From Comamonadaceae bacterium (GTDB lineage Bacteria > Pseudomonadota > Gammaproteobacteria > Burkholderiales > Burkholderiaceae_C): a DNA stretch of 6,562 bases. Both the position numbers and the translations under genes were made by a program. Location: the NCBI GenBank assembly GCA_947455585.1, contig CANGOY010000108.1, positions 1 through 6,562 of the forward strand, given 5' to 3'. Positions 1-5,004 of this stretch are shown in pieces. The number at the start of each line of letters is the position of its first letter. The stretch's first letter is position 1. Under the pieces are notes generated by a model. That model saw only the letters and a list, made by a program, of their open reading frames with translations, was not told the DNA's origin and searched no databases.

Positions 1-787
1 GTTGCTCGACAACAAGCTGGGCGTGAGCCACAACGAAGGCGGCGCGCGCGTGGTGATTGAAGAGTTTTTACAAGGCGAAGAGGCCAGCTTTATCGTCATG
101 TGCGATGGCAAAACCGTGTTGCCACTGGCCACCAGTCAAGACCACAAGCGCTTGCTGGACGCAGACCAAGGCCCCAACACCGGCGGCATGGGCGCGTATT
201 CGCCTGCCCCCGTGGTCACGCCCGAGGTGCATGCCCGTGCGATGCGCGAAATCATTTTGCCCACCATGAAGGGCATGGAAAAAGACGGTATTCCGTTCAC
301 TGGCTTCTTGTACGCAGGTTTGATGATTGACCCGCAAGGCCATGTCAAAACCCTCGAATTCAACTGCCGCATGGGCGACCCCGAAACCCAACCCATCATG
401 GCGCGCCTGAAAACCGATTTGGTCGATGTGCTGATGGCTGCCACAGCAACCAATGCAGAGACTCGCTTTGACGACTTCGAGTTGGAGTGGGACCGCCGCA
501 CCGCCATTGGCGTGGTGTTGGCTGCACATGGCTACCCCATGAGCCCACGCAAGGGCGACGCCATCACCGGTTTGCCGCAAGACACAGACGATGTGGTGGT
601 GTTCCACGCTGGCACGCAAATGGTTGACGGCCAAGTGGTCACCAGCGGTGGCCGCGTGTTGTGCGTGACTGCTTTGGGTGGCACTTTGAAGCTGGCTCAG
701 CAGCAGGCTTACGACACCATCAAGGGCATTCACTTCGATGGCGTGCAGTACCGCACCGACATTGGCTACCGCGCAATTGCGCGCTGA
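1..787 (+). CDS. purD: Phosphoribosylamine--glycine ligase (GARS), 5'-truncated by window edge
   Basis: This is the C-terminal 261 residues of the cytosolic ATP-grasp enzyme that joins 5-phosphoribosylamine to glycine, using ATP, to make GAR in the second step of de novo purine synthesis. The reading frame is already open at base 2, and the full protein is normally about 420-430 residues, so the N-terminal PurD_N domain and the start of the ATP-grasp domain lie upstream. Counting from base 2, visible landmarks are EEFLQGEEASF (20-30), DHKRLLDADQGPNTGGMG (48-64 region) and FNCRMGDPETQ (120-130), which carries the Glu/Asn metal-binding region. The C-terminal GARS_C domain follows, with GVVLAAHGYP (170-179) and SGGRVLCVTALG (215-226). 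The usual RFGDPE signature reads RMGDPE here, a conservative change. The gene ends at TGA 785-787, 55 bases before the next gene. Identification is secure; the start cannot be seen. Confidence 0.97.
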   Translation, partial: LLDNKLGVSHNEGGARVVIEEFLQGEEASFIVMCDGKTVLPLATSQDHKRLLDADQGPNTGGMGAYSPAPVVTPEVHARAMREIILPTMKGMEKDGIPFTGFLYAGLMIDPQGHVKTLEFNCRMGDPETQPIMARLKTDLVDVLMAATATNAETRFDDFELEWDRRTAIGVVLAAHGYPMSPRKGDAITGLPQDTDDVVVFHAGTQMVDGQVVTSGGRVLCVTALGGTLKLAQQQAYDTIKGIHFDGVQYRTDIGYRAIAR

Positions 788-842
788 GTGTTTCAATAAC
801 GCCGACGCTAGTCCTCATTCAACCGATTGCTTATAAAAACAG
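788..842 (+). promoter_or_regulatory. 55-base spacer with possible -10 box (TATAAA)
   Basis: This is the longest gap between genes in the window and so the most likely place for an internal promoter. It holds TATAAA at 832-837, a plausible sigma-70 -10 element, but no good TTGACA-like -35 stands 16-18 bases upstream. A start site about 7 bases downstream of the box would fall at or beside the ATG at 843, which would give a leaderless or nearly leaderless message. This fits the absence of a Shine-Dalgarno sequence there. No hairpin followed by a T-run was seen. The call is weak and rests on the one hexamer. Confidence 0.2.
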
Positions 843-1499
843 ATGACCGAGTTCACCAAACCCATGCCTGTGCAATGCAAACCTCAAGCGTGGGCCGCAT
901 GGCTCGTCAAGCTGATGGGCTGGAAGATTGAGTTTGATGGCTTGCCCTCCAAGCAAGGCGTATTGATTGGCTACCCGCACACCAGCAACTGGGACTTCAT
1001 CACCATGATGCCGGTCAAGTGGGCGGCGGGATTGCCGATTCAATTCTTTGCCAAACACAGTTTGTTTCGCATCCCGCTGTTTGGCCGCTGGATTCGCTTC
1101 ATTGGCGCTGTGCCGATTGACCGCTCATCGCCCAAGGGCGTGGTGGGCGAGATGGTGGACTCTCTAAAACGACACAAGCAAAACGACGAAATACTTTGGA
1201 TTGGCCTGTCACCCGAAGGTACGCGCAAGCTGACCGATGGTTGGCGCAGTGGTTTTTACCAACTGGCTTTGGGGGCAGATGTGCCCTTGCTTATGCTGCA
1301 CATTGATTACGGCAAGAAGCTGGCTAAGGTCACCGACTTCATGCGTTTGACTGGCGACGTGCAAGCCGACTATGCACACATGGCCAAGGTGTACGAGGGC
1401 GTGCAGGGTTTTTATGTGAACCAAGCTGCGCCGATTCGCCCATTGCCGCCGCGCATATCTGTGGCGGCCGATGTGCCAAACACAGCTTCTTTGAATTAA
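843..1499 (+). CDS. PlsC-like lysophospholipid acyltransferase family protein
   Basis: The 218-residue protein has the acyltransferase motifs of the PlsC/LPLAT superfamily (Pfam Acyltransferase, PF01553). HTSNWD at 46-51 is the catalytic HX4D motif. GAVPIDRS (88-95) is the second conserved block, and SPEGTR (123-128) is the glycerophosphate-binding EGTR motif. The blocks HTSNWDF, AKHSLF, PIDRS and WRSGFYQLALGADVPLLMLHIDY together resemble a small soluble-looking subfamily often named 1-acyl-glycerol-3-phosphate acyltransferase. I see no signal peptide and no strong membrane span, so it would act at the inner face of the membrane. The acyl acceptor is not determined: lysophosphatidate is likely, but other lysophospholipids or lipid A-like acceptors are possible. 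The ATG at 843 lacks a Shine-Dalgarno sequence; an in-frame ATG at 864 (Met8) is the alternative. It ends 7 bases before hemF and is probably cotranscribed with it. Confidence 0.88.
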   Translation: MTEFTKPMPVQCKPQAWAAWLVKLMGWKIEFDGLPSKQGVLIGYPHTSNWDFITMMPVKWAAGLPIQFFAKHSLFRIPLFGRWIRFIGAVPIDRSSPKGVVGEMVDSLKRHKQNDEILWIGLSPEGTRKLTDGWRSGFYQLALGADVPLLMLHIDYGKKLAKVTDFMRLTGDVQADYAHMAKVYEGVQGFYVNQAAPIRPLPPRISVAADVPNTASLN

Positions 1500-1506
1500 C
1501 CACACG

Positions 1507-2439
1507 ATGACCACACAAACCCACGAACACGTTGTAGCTGCCGCGCGCGACTACCTGATTGGCCTGCAAAGCCGCATCACCAGAGCGATTGAAGCCAAAG
1601 ACGGCCAAGCCAAGTTCTTGGTGGACAAGTGGGAGAAGGGCCCGGGCGAGCTGTTGCAGGGCAACGGCATCACCCAAATCTTAGAAAACGGCCCCGTCTT
1701 TGAGCGGGCAGGCTGCGGCTTTTCGCATGTGCGCGGCCCCAAGCTACCGCCTTCTGCCACGCAGCACCGCCCCGAGTTGGCGGGCGCACCGTTTGAAGCC
1801 ATGGGCGTGTCGCTGGTGTTTCACCCCCGCAACCCCTATGTGCCCACCGTGCATATGAACGTGCGCATGATTGTGGCCACGCCCGTTAACGGCAAACCCG
1901 TAGCGTGGTTTGGCGGCGGTATGGACCTCACGCCTTACTACGGCTACGCCGAAGACGCCAAGCATTTCCATCAGGTGTGCCATGACGCGTTGCAGCCTTT
2001 TGGTGACGAGCTTTACCCACGCTTTAAAACTTGGTGCGATGAGTACTTCTGCAACAAGCACCGCAATGAGCAGCGCGGCATTGGCGGCATCTTCTTTGAC
2101 GACTTTTCTGAACTGGGCTTTGAGCGCAGTTTTGAAATGCTCAAAAGTGTGGGTGATGCTTTCCTGGAGTCGTATTTGCCCATCGTGGACCGCCGAGTGA
2201 ACACACCTTATGGCGAGCGCGAGCGCGACCATCAGCTGTACCGCCGTGGCCGCTATGTGGAGTTCAACCTCGTGTGGGACCGTGGCACGCACTTTGGCCT
2301 GCAGTCGGGCGGACGCACCGAGTCGATTCTGTTGTCCATGCCACCGTTGGTGAGCTGGTCGTACCAGCACCAGCCAGAAGCGGGCACACCAGAGCATGAC
2401 TTGTTGCATGACTTTTTGGTGCCGCGAAATTGGCTTTGA
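1507..2439 (+). CDS. hemF: Coproporphyrinogen-III oxidase, oxygen-dependent
   Basis: HemF oxidatively decarboxylates two propionate side chains of coproporphyrinogen III to vinyl groups, giving protoporphyrinogen IX and consuming O2. It works as a soluble homodimer in heme synthesis. The 310 residues match the usual length (about 300) from end to end. Conserved stretches are HRPELAG...FEAMGVSLV (88-103), HPRNPYVPTVHMNVR (106-120), FGGGMDLTPYYGYAED (135-150), HRNEQRGIGGIFFDD (185-199), YRRGRYVEFNLVWDRG (245-260) and GGRTESILLSMPP (268-280). Together these are the family signature and active-site region. The ATG at 1507 follows the acyltransferase stop by 7 bases and has no clear ribosome binding site, which suggests translational coupling. 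The end overlaps the nadD start by 10 bases. The need for O2 implies aerobic or microaerobic growth; a HemN-type anaerobic enzyme may exist elsewhere but is not in this window. Confidence 0.98.
   Translation: MTTQTHEHVVAAARDYLIGLQSRITRAIEAKDGQAKFLVDKWEKGPGELLQGNGITQILENGPVFERAGCGFSHVRGPKLPPSATQHRPELAGAPFEAMGVSLVFHPRNPYVPTVHMNVRMIVATPVNGKPVAWFGGGMDLTPYYGYAEDAKHFHQVCHDALQPFGDELYPRFKTWCDEYFCNKHRNEQRGIGGIFFDDFSELGFERSFEMLKSVGDAFLESYLPIVDRRVNTPYGERERDHQLYRRGRYVEFNLVWDRGTHFGLQSGGRTESILLSMPPLVSWSYQHQPEAGTPEHDLLHDFLVPRNWL
2418..2439 (+). promoter_or_regulatory. Overlapping hemF stop and nadD TTG start region
   Basis: The nadD frame is closed upstream by TGA at 2409-2411. Between that stop and the conserved GIFGGSFDPPH motif the only plausible starts are TTG at 2430 and TTG at 2436; there is no ATG or GTG. 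GGTG at 2418-2421 matches part of the anti-Shine-Dalgarno complement and stands 8 bases before TTG 2430, which favours that start. TTG 2436-2438 overlaps the hemF stop (TGA 2437-2439) as TTGA, a typical stop-restart arrangement. Either way nadD begins at a rare start codon inside hemF, so its translation is probably coupled to that of hemF. Confidence 0.7.
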
Positions 2440-3047
2440 ATCACGCCAAGCGCCTAGGCATCTTTGGCGGTTCGTTTGACCCGCCACACATTGCGCATAT
2501 TGCGCTGGCCAAGCACGCGATAGAGCAGTTTGACTTGGCCGAGCTGCGCATCATCCCCACGGGTGACGCATGGCATAAGGCCCGCACACTCACACCGTCG
2601 CCACACCGTTTGGCTATGACACGTTTGGCGTTTGCCGATGTGCCTCAAGCGACAGTGGACGCGCGCGAGATAGACCGCCAAGGTGCCACCTACACGGTTG
2701 AGACACTAGAAGAGCTCAAAGCTGAGCAACCCGAGGCCGATTTGTACCTGTTCATTGGTGCAGACCAAGCCAATGCCTTCAAAACATGGCACCGTTGGCA
2801 AGACATTTTGAGCCTCGCCACCGTGGTGGTGGCCAATCGACCCATCGAAGGGCAGGGCAGCATGGCCAGTCAGTGGCACAATGCGGTATCCCCCGACGTA
2901 CAACGCTTGGACATGCCAAGCCTGAATGTGAGTGCCACCGAAATTCGTGCGCACGTTGCCCAAGGCACACATGCAGACTCCAAGATGCACGCGTGGTTGC
3001 CTGCCGCTGTGCAGCACTACATTGAAAAACACAGCCTTTACCGATAA
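2430..3047 (+). CDS. nadD: Nicotinate-nucleotide adenylyltransferase (TTG start)
   Basis: NadD transfers AMP from ATP to nicotinate mononucleotide, making deamido-NAD, a step shared by de novo and salvage NAD synthesis in the cytosol. The 205-residue protein has the nucleotidyltransferase Rossmann fold landmarks. GIFGGSFDPPHIAH (10-23) holds the HxGH-type ATP-binding motif, here H20-I-A-H23. Further landmarks are IIPTGDAWHK (41-50), SPHRLAMTRLAF (57-68), LFIGADQANAFKTWHRW (107-123) and the C-terminal SATEIR (168-173), the counterpart of the SxTxxR motif that binds ATP phosphates. Length is normal for the family (about 200-215). There is no ATG start: TTG at 2430 is chosen for its GGTG spacing, and TTG at 2436 would give 203 residues. 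nadD next to rsfS and rlmH is a common bacterial arrangement. The stop is 5 bases before rsfS. Confidence 0.95.
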   Translation: MALNHAKRLGIFGGSFDPPHIAHIALAKHAIEQFDLAELRIIPTGDAWHKARTLTPSPHRLAMTRLAFADVPQATVDAREIDRQGATYTVETLEELKAEQPEADLYLFIGADQANAFKTWHRWQDILSLATVVVANRPIEGQGSMASQWHNAVSPDVQRLDMPSLNVSATEIRAHVAQGTHADSKMHAWLPAAVQHYIEKHSLYR

Positions 3048-3052
3048 AACAG

Positions 3053-3871
3053 ATGACCGAAACCTCCGCCAAAAAAGATGTCCAAAAATTGCAACGCACC
3101 GTCGTGGATGCGTTGGAGGACGTCAAAGCCCAAGACCTCGTGGTGTTTGACACCGAGCACTTGTCCTCGCTGTTTGAGCGTGTCATCGTGGCGTCGGGTA
3201 CATCCAACCGTCAAACCAAAGCCTTGGCCGCCAGCGTGCGCGACAAAGTGCGCGACGCAGGGTTTGGCAAGCCCCGTATTGAAGGCGAAGACAACGGCGA
3301 ATGGATCATCGTGGATTGCGGCGCCGTGGTGGTCCACGTCATGCAGCCCACCATCCGTGGCTACTACAACCTCGAAGAAATTTGGGGCGAGAAGCCTGTG
3401 CGTTTGAAGTTTGGCGCACCTAAACCTGCCAAAGTCGCTGAGCCTGAAGAGGCGCCCGCTAAGAAATCGGCAGCCAAAAAACCAGCAGCCAAGAAAACAG
3501 CCGCTGGTGACAAGAAGCCTGCTGCTCGTGCAAGCTCCGGTTCACGCGCTGATTCGAGCTCACGCGCCTCTTACACGCGCAGCGATGCAGCCAAGCCAGC
3601 CTCGCGCAGCACCTCGACACGCGGCCCCGTCAAAGCAGCACCTGCTAAAACGACTACTGCTAAATCAGCAACTGCCAAGAGTGCACCAGCCAAAACTGCA
3701 GCAGCCAAAAAGCCAGCCGCAGCGCCAGCCAAGTTGCCTGTCAAGACCGTGGGCCTCAAAGGTGCCAAGTCAACCGCCAAAGCTGCCGCACGTAGCGCTT
3801 CGACCACGGCCGGCAAGCCAACGGGCAAGCGTCCACCCGCCGCTAAAAAGACCACCGCCCGCAACGCATGA
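3053..3871 (+). CDS. rsfS: Ribosomal silencing factor RsfS with long histone H1-like basic tail
   Basis: RsfS binds ribosomal protein uL14 on the 50S subunit and prevents joining with 30S, lowering translation in starvation or stationary phase. Residues about 11-118 form the complete RsfS/YbeB/Iojap domain: LEDVKAQDLVVFD (21-33), FERVIVASGTSNRQTKALA (41-59), EGEDNGEWIIVDCGAVVVHVM (77-97 region) and RGYYNLEEIWGEKPV (102-116). Normal proteins end near here, at about 105-130 residues. This one continues to 272. By hand count, residues 121-272 contain about 45 Ala, 27 Lys and 9 Arg against only 6 acidic residues, so the tail carries about 30 net positive charges. It has AAKKP/AAKKT repeats at 135-149, a Ser/Arg-rich stretch at 159-190 and (P/T)AK(T/S) pentapeptides at 197-221. 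The tail shares one uninterrupted frame with the domain, so no frameshift is involved. It is likely disordered and binds nucleic acid; this is inference. The ATG at 3053 has no Shine-Dalgarno sequence. The stop overlaps rlmH by ATGA. Confidence 0.96.
   Translation: MTETSAKKDVQKLQRTVVDALEDVKAQDLVVFDTEHLSSLFERVIVASGTSNRQTKALAASVRDKVRDAGFGKPRIEGEDNGEWIIVDCGAVVVHVMQPTIRGYYNLEEIWGEKPVRLKFGAPKPAKVAEPEEAPAKKSAAKKPAAKKTAAGDKKPAARASSGSRADSSSRASYTRSDAAKPASRSTSTRGPVKAAPAKTTTAKSATAKSAPAKTAAAKKPAAAPAKLPVKTVGLKGAKSTAKAAARSASTTAGKPTGKRPPAAKKTTARNA
3455..3499 (+). repeat. 15-base tandem repeat, 3 units (PAKKS/AAKKP/AAKKT)
   Basis: Three consecutive 15-base units lie inside the rsfS tail: 3455-3469, 3470-3484 and 3485-3499. 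They encode PAKKS, AAKKP and AAKKT. The second and third units share 13 of 15 bases, which suggests fairly recent duplication, while the first is more diverged. Repeats like these are usual in Lys/Ala-rich histone H1-like bacterial tails. The frame is kept because the unit is a multiple of three. Confidence 0.75.
3641..3715 (+). repeat. 15-base-period tandem repeat, 5 diverged units in rsfS tail
   Basis: Five adjoining 15-base units starting at 3641, 3656, 3671, 3686 and 3701 encode PAKTT, TAKSA, TAKSA, PAKTA and AAKKP (RsfS residues 197-221). Each unit keeps GCY-AAR at codons two and three, while the other positions vary, so the array is old or kept by selection at the protein level. The pattern resembles the PAKTA/KPAA repeats of bacterial histone H1-like proteins such as AlgP. 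Confidence 0.75.
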
Positions 3872-4335
3872 AGCTGTGGGTCGTCGCAGTCGGCCAACGT
3901 GTGCCCGACTGGGCGCAAACCGCTTGGGATGATTACGCCAAGCGGTTTCCGTTCGAGCTGAAGGTCGAGCTCAAGGCCGTTAAAACCGAGCCGCGCAGCT
4001 CTAAAACCTTAGACACCATCTACGCCGCCGAGCGCGAGCGAATCGAAGCCGCCATTCCGCGGGGTTGCCGCATCGTGGCCTTGGATGAGCGCGGCACCAA
4101 CCTCACCACCGTGGCATTGGCCACCAAGCTCAAACACTGGCAGCTCGAAGCCGACGATGTGGCCTTGGTCATTGGCGGACCTGATGGCTTGTGCCCCGAG
4201 TTCAAAAAACAAGCGCACGAGCGCATCCGCATTTCAGACCTGACCCTACCGCACGCCATGGTGCGCGTGCTGTTGGTGGAGCAGCTCTATCGTGCATGGT
4301 CCATCAACGCCAACCATCCTTATCACCGCGAGTGA
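3868..4335 (+). CDS. rlmH: 23S rRNA (pseudouridine1915-N3)-methyltransferase
   Basis: RlmH is a small SPOUT-class methyltransferase. It uses S-adenosylmethionine to methylate N3 of pseudouridine 1915 in helix 69 of 23S rRNA, acting on assembled 70S ribosomes as a homodimer. The length of 155 residues equals that of the E. coli protein. Diagnostic stretches are the N-terminal MKLWVVAVGQ, ALDERG (71-76), the SAM-binding trefoil-knot loop VIGGPDGL (101-108), and LPHAMVRVLLVEQLYRAWS (127-145) leading into NHPYHRE at the extreme C-terminus, which holds the catalytic Tyr/His/Arg region. The ATG at 3868 overlaps the rsfS stop as ATGA and has no convincing ribosome binding site, so translation is probably coupled to rsfS. 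That pairing is functionally apt, since RsfS and RlmH both act on the large subunit near the subunit interface. Confidence 0.98.
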   Translation: MKLWVVAVGQRVPDWAQTAWDDYAKRFPFELKVELKAVKTEPRSSKTLDTIYAAERERIEAAIPRGCRIVALDERGTNLTTVALATKLKHWQLEADDVALVIGGPDGLCPEFKKQAHERIRISDLTLPHAMVRVLLVEQLYRAWSINANHPYHRE

Positions 4336-4342
4336 AGCCACT

Positions 4343-4355
4343 AGAGCTATTTATG
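4343..4355 (+). promoter_or_regulatory. Ribosome binding site deciding the maf start
   Basis: AGAG at 4343-4346 lies 6 bases before ATG 4353, a reasonable Shine-Dalgarno match. It supports ATG 4353 over an in-frame GTG at 4332 whose codon overlaps the rlmH stop as GTGA. The GTG start would add seven residues (MKPLELF) before the conserved YLASQSPRR motif, which normally lies close to the N-terminus. Confidence 0.55.
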
Positions 4356-4979
4356 CCCGACTCCAAATTCGTTTATCTCGCCTCACAAAGCCCACGCCGC
4401 CGTCAACTGCTAGAGCAGCTGGGCGTGCGCTACGAGCTTTTGCTGGCCGACGACACAGAAGACGCCGAAGCGCTAGAAGTGGTGTTGCCCAACGAAGCCC
4501 CTCGCGCCTATGTGCAACGTGTGACTTTGCTGAAGCTAGAAGCTGCCTTGGCTCGCATGAAGCGCCGTGGCTTGCCATTAGCGCCGGTTCTGTGCAGCGA
4601 CACCACCGTGGCCTTGGGTAAAACCATTTTGGGCAAACCCGATGACGCCAAGCATGCGGCGCAAATCCTTGGCGCTTTGAGCGGTCAAACCCACCGCGTG
4701 TTGACCTCGGTTGCGATGGGCACGCTCTCTAAATCGGGCCAGCCGCTCAAAACCGAGCAGGCACTCAGCGTGTCCAACGTGCGCTTTGCGCCTTTGACGC
4801 GTACACAAATACAAACCTACGTGGCCAGCGGCGAGCCCATGGGCAAAGCTGGCGCGTATGCGGTGCAGGGAAGGGCTGCTGCGTACATCGAGCACATCAG
4901 CGGCAGCTACTCTGGCATCATGGGGCTGCCCATGTTTGAAACCGCGCAGCTGTTGCGCGCGTTTGGATTCAAGGTCTAA
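4353..4979 (+). CDS. maf: Maf-type nucleoside triphosphate pyrophosphatase (YhdE-like, dTTP/UTP)
   Basis: Maf enzymes hydrolyse nucleoside triphosphates to the monophosphate and pyrophosphate. The YhdE branch prefers dTTP, UTP and modified pyrimidine nucleotides, and is also linked to septum and cell-division control. The 208-residue protein shows YLASQSPRRRQLLEQLG (8-24), the substrate-binding SxSPRR motif, and CSDTTVALGKTILGKP (81-96) with the catalytic Asp83. LSGQTHRVLTSVAM (109-122), GAYAVQG (167-173) and ISGSYSGIMGLPMFET (182-197) follow. GAYAVQG and QTH resemble E. coli YhdE rather than YceF, which supports the pyrimidine-specific assignment. The usual ADT at the active site reads SDT here. 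The gene lies 17 bases after rlmH and 25 before rng. maf-rng adjacency is also seen in E. coli, where it follows mreBCD. Confidence 0.95.
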   Translation: MPDSKFVYLASQSPRRRQLLEQLGVRYELLLADDTEDAEALEVVLPNEAPRAYVQRVTLLKLEAALARMKRRGLPLAPVLCSDTTVALGKTILGKPDDAKHAAQILGALSGQTHRVLTSVAMGTLSKSGQPLKTEQALSVSNVRFAPLTRTQIQTYVASGEPMGKAGAYAVQGRAAAYIEHISGSYSGIMGLPMFETAQLLRAFGFKV

Positions 4980-5004
4980 CTCCCTTTTACTTGCGGACCT
5001 TCAC

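Noticed and set aside
68..796. 242-codon open frame on the - strand opposite purD
   Set aside because: It mirrors the strongly conserved purD frame, its product is low-complexity His/Ala/Val-rich with no recognised motif, and such antisense frames are common opposite genes with this codon use.
1744..2487. 247-codon open frame on the - strand opposite hemF
   Set aside because: It lies almost wholly within hemF, which is conserved end to end. Its product has no recognisable domain and the frame is explained by codon bias.
3407..3868. RsfS tail as a frameshift product or a separate small histone H1-like gene
   Set aside because: The tail continues in the same frame as the RsfS domain without a stop, and there is no internal ATG with a ribosome binding site that would start a separate protein.
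3571..3918. 115-codon - strand frame rich in Ala/Val/Leu opposite the rsfS tail, resembling a membrane protein
   Set aside because: The hydrophobic look is what the reverse complement of GCC/AAG-rich repeats gives. There is no start context and no motif.
3411..3932. 173-codon + strand frame overlapping the rsfS tail and rlmH start
   Set aside because: The frame stays open because the Ala/Lys repeat tail rarely makes stop codons when shifted. The product is a Gln/Pro/Arg-rich artefact, and rsfS and rlmH fully account for the region.
4191..4352. 54-residue N-terminal extension of Maf into rlmH
   Set aside because: It is translated from rlmH in another frame, and the Maf fold starts at YLASQSPRR. 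ATG 4353 has its own ribosome binding site.
4858..5004. 49-residue N-terminal extension of RNase G into maf
   Set aside because: The family N-terminus begins at MQQDILINWSP (ATG 5005), which has GGA at good spacing. The upstream part is Ser/Cys/Arg-rich out-of-frame maf sequence.
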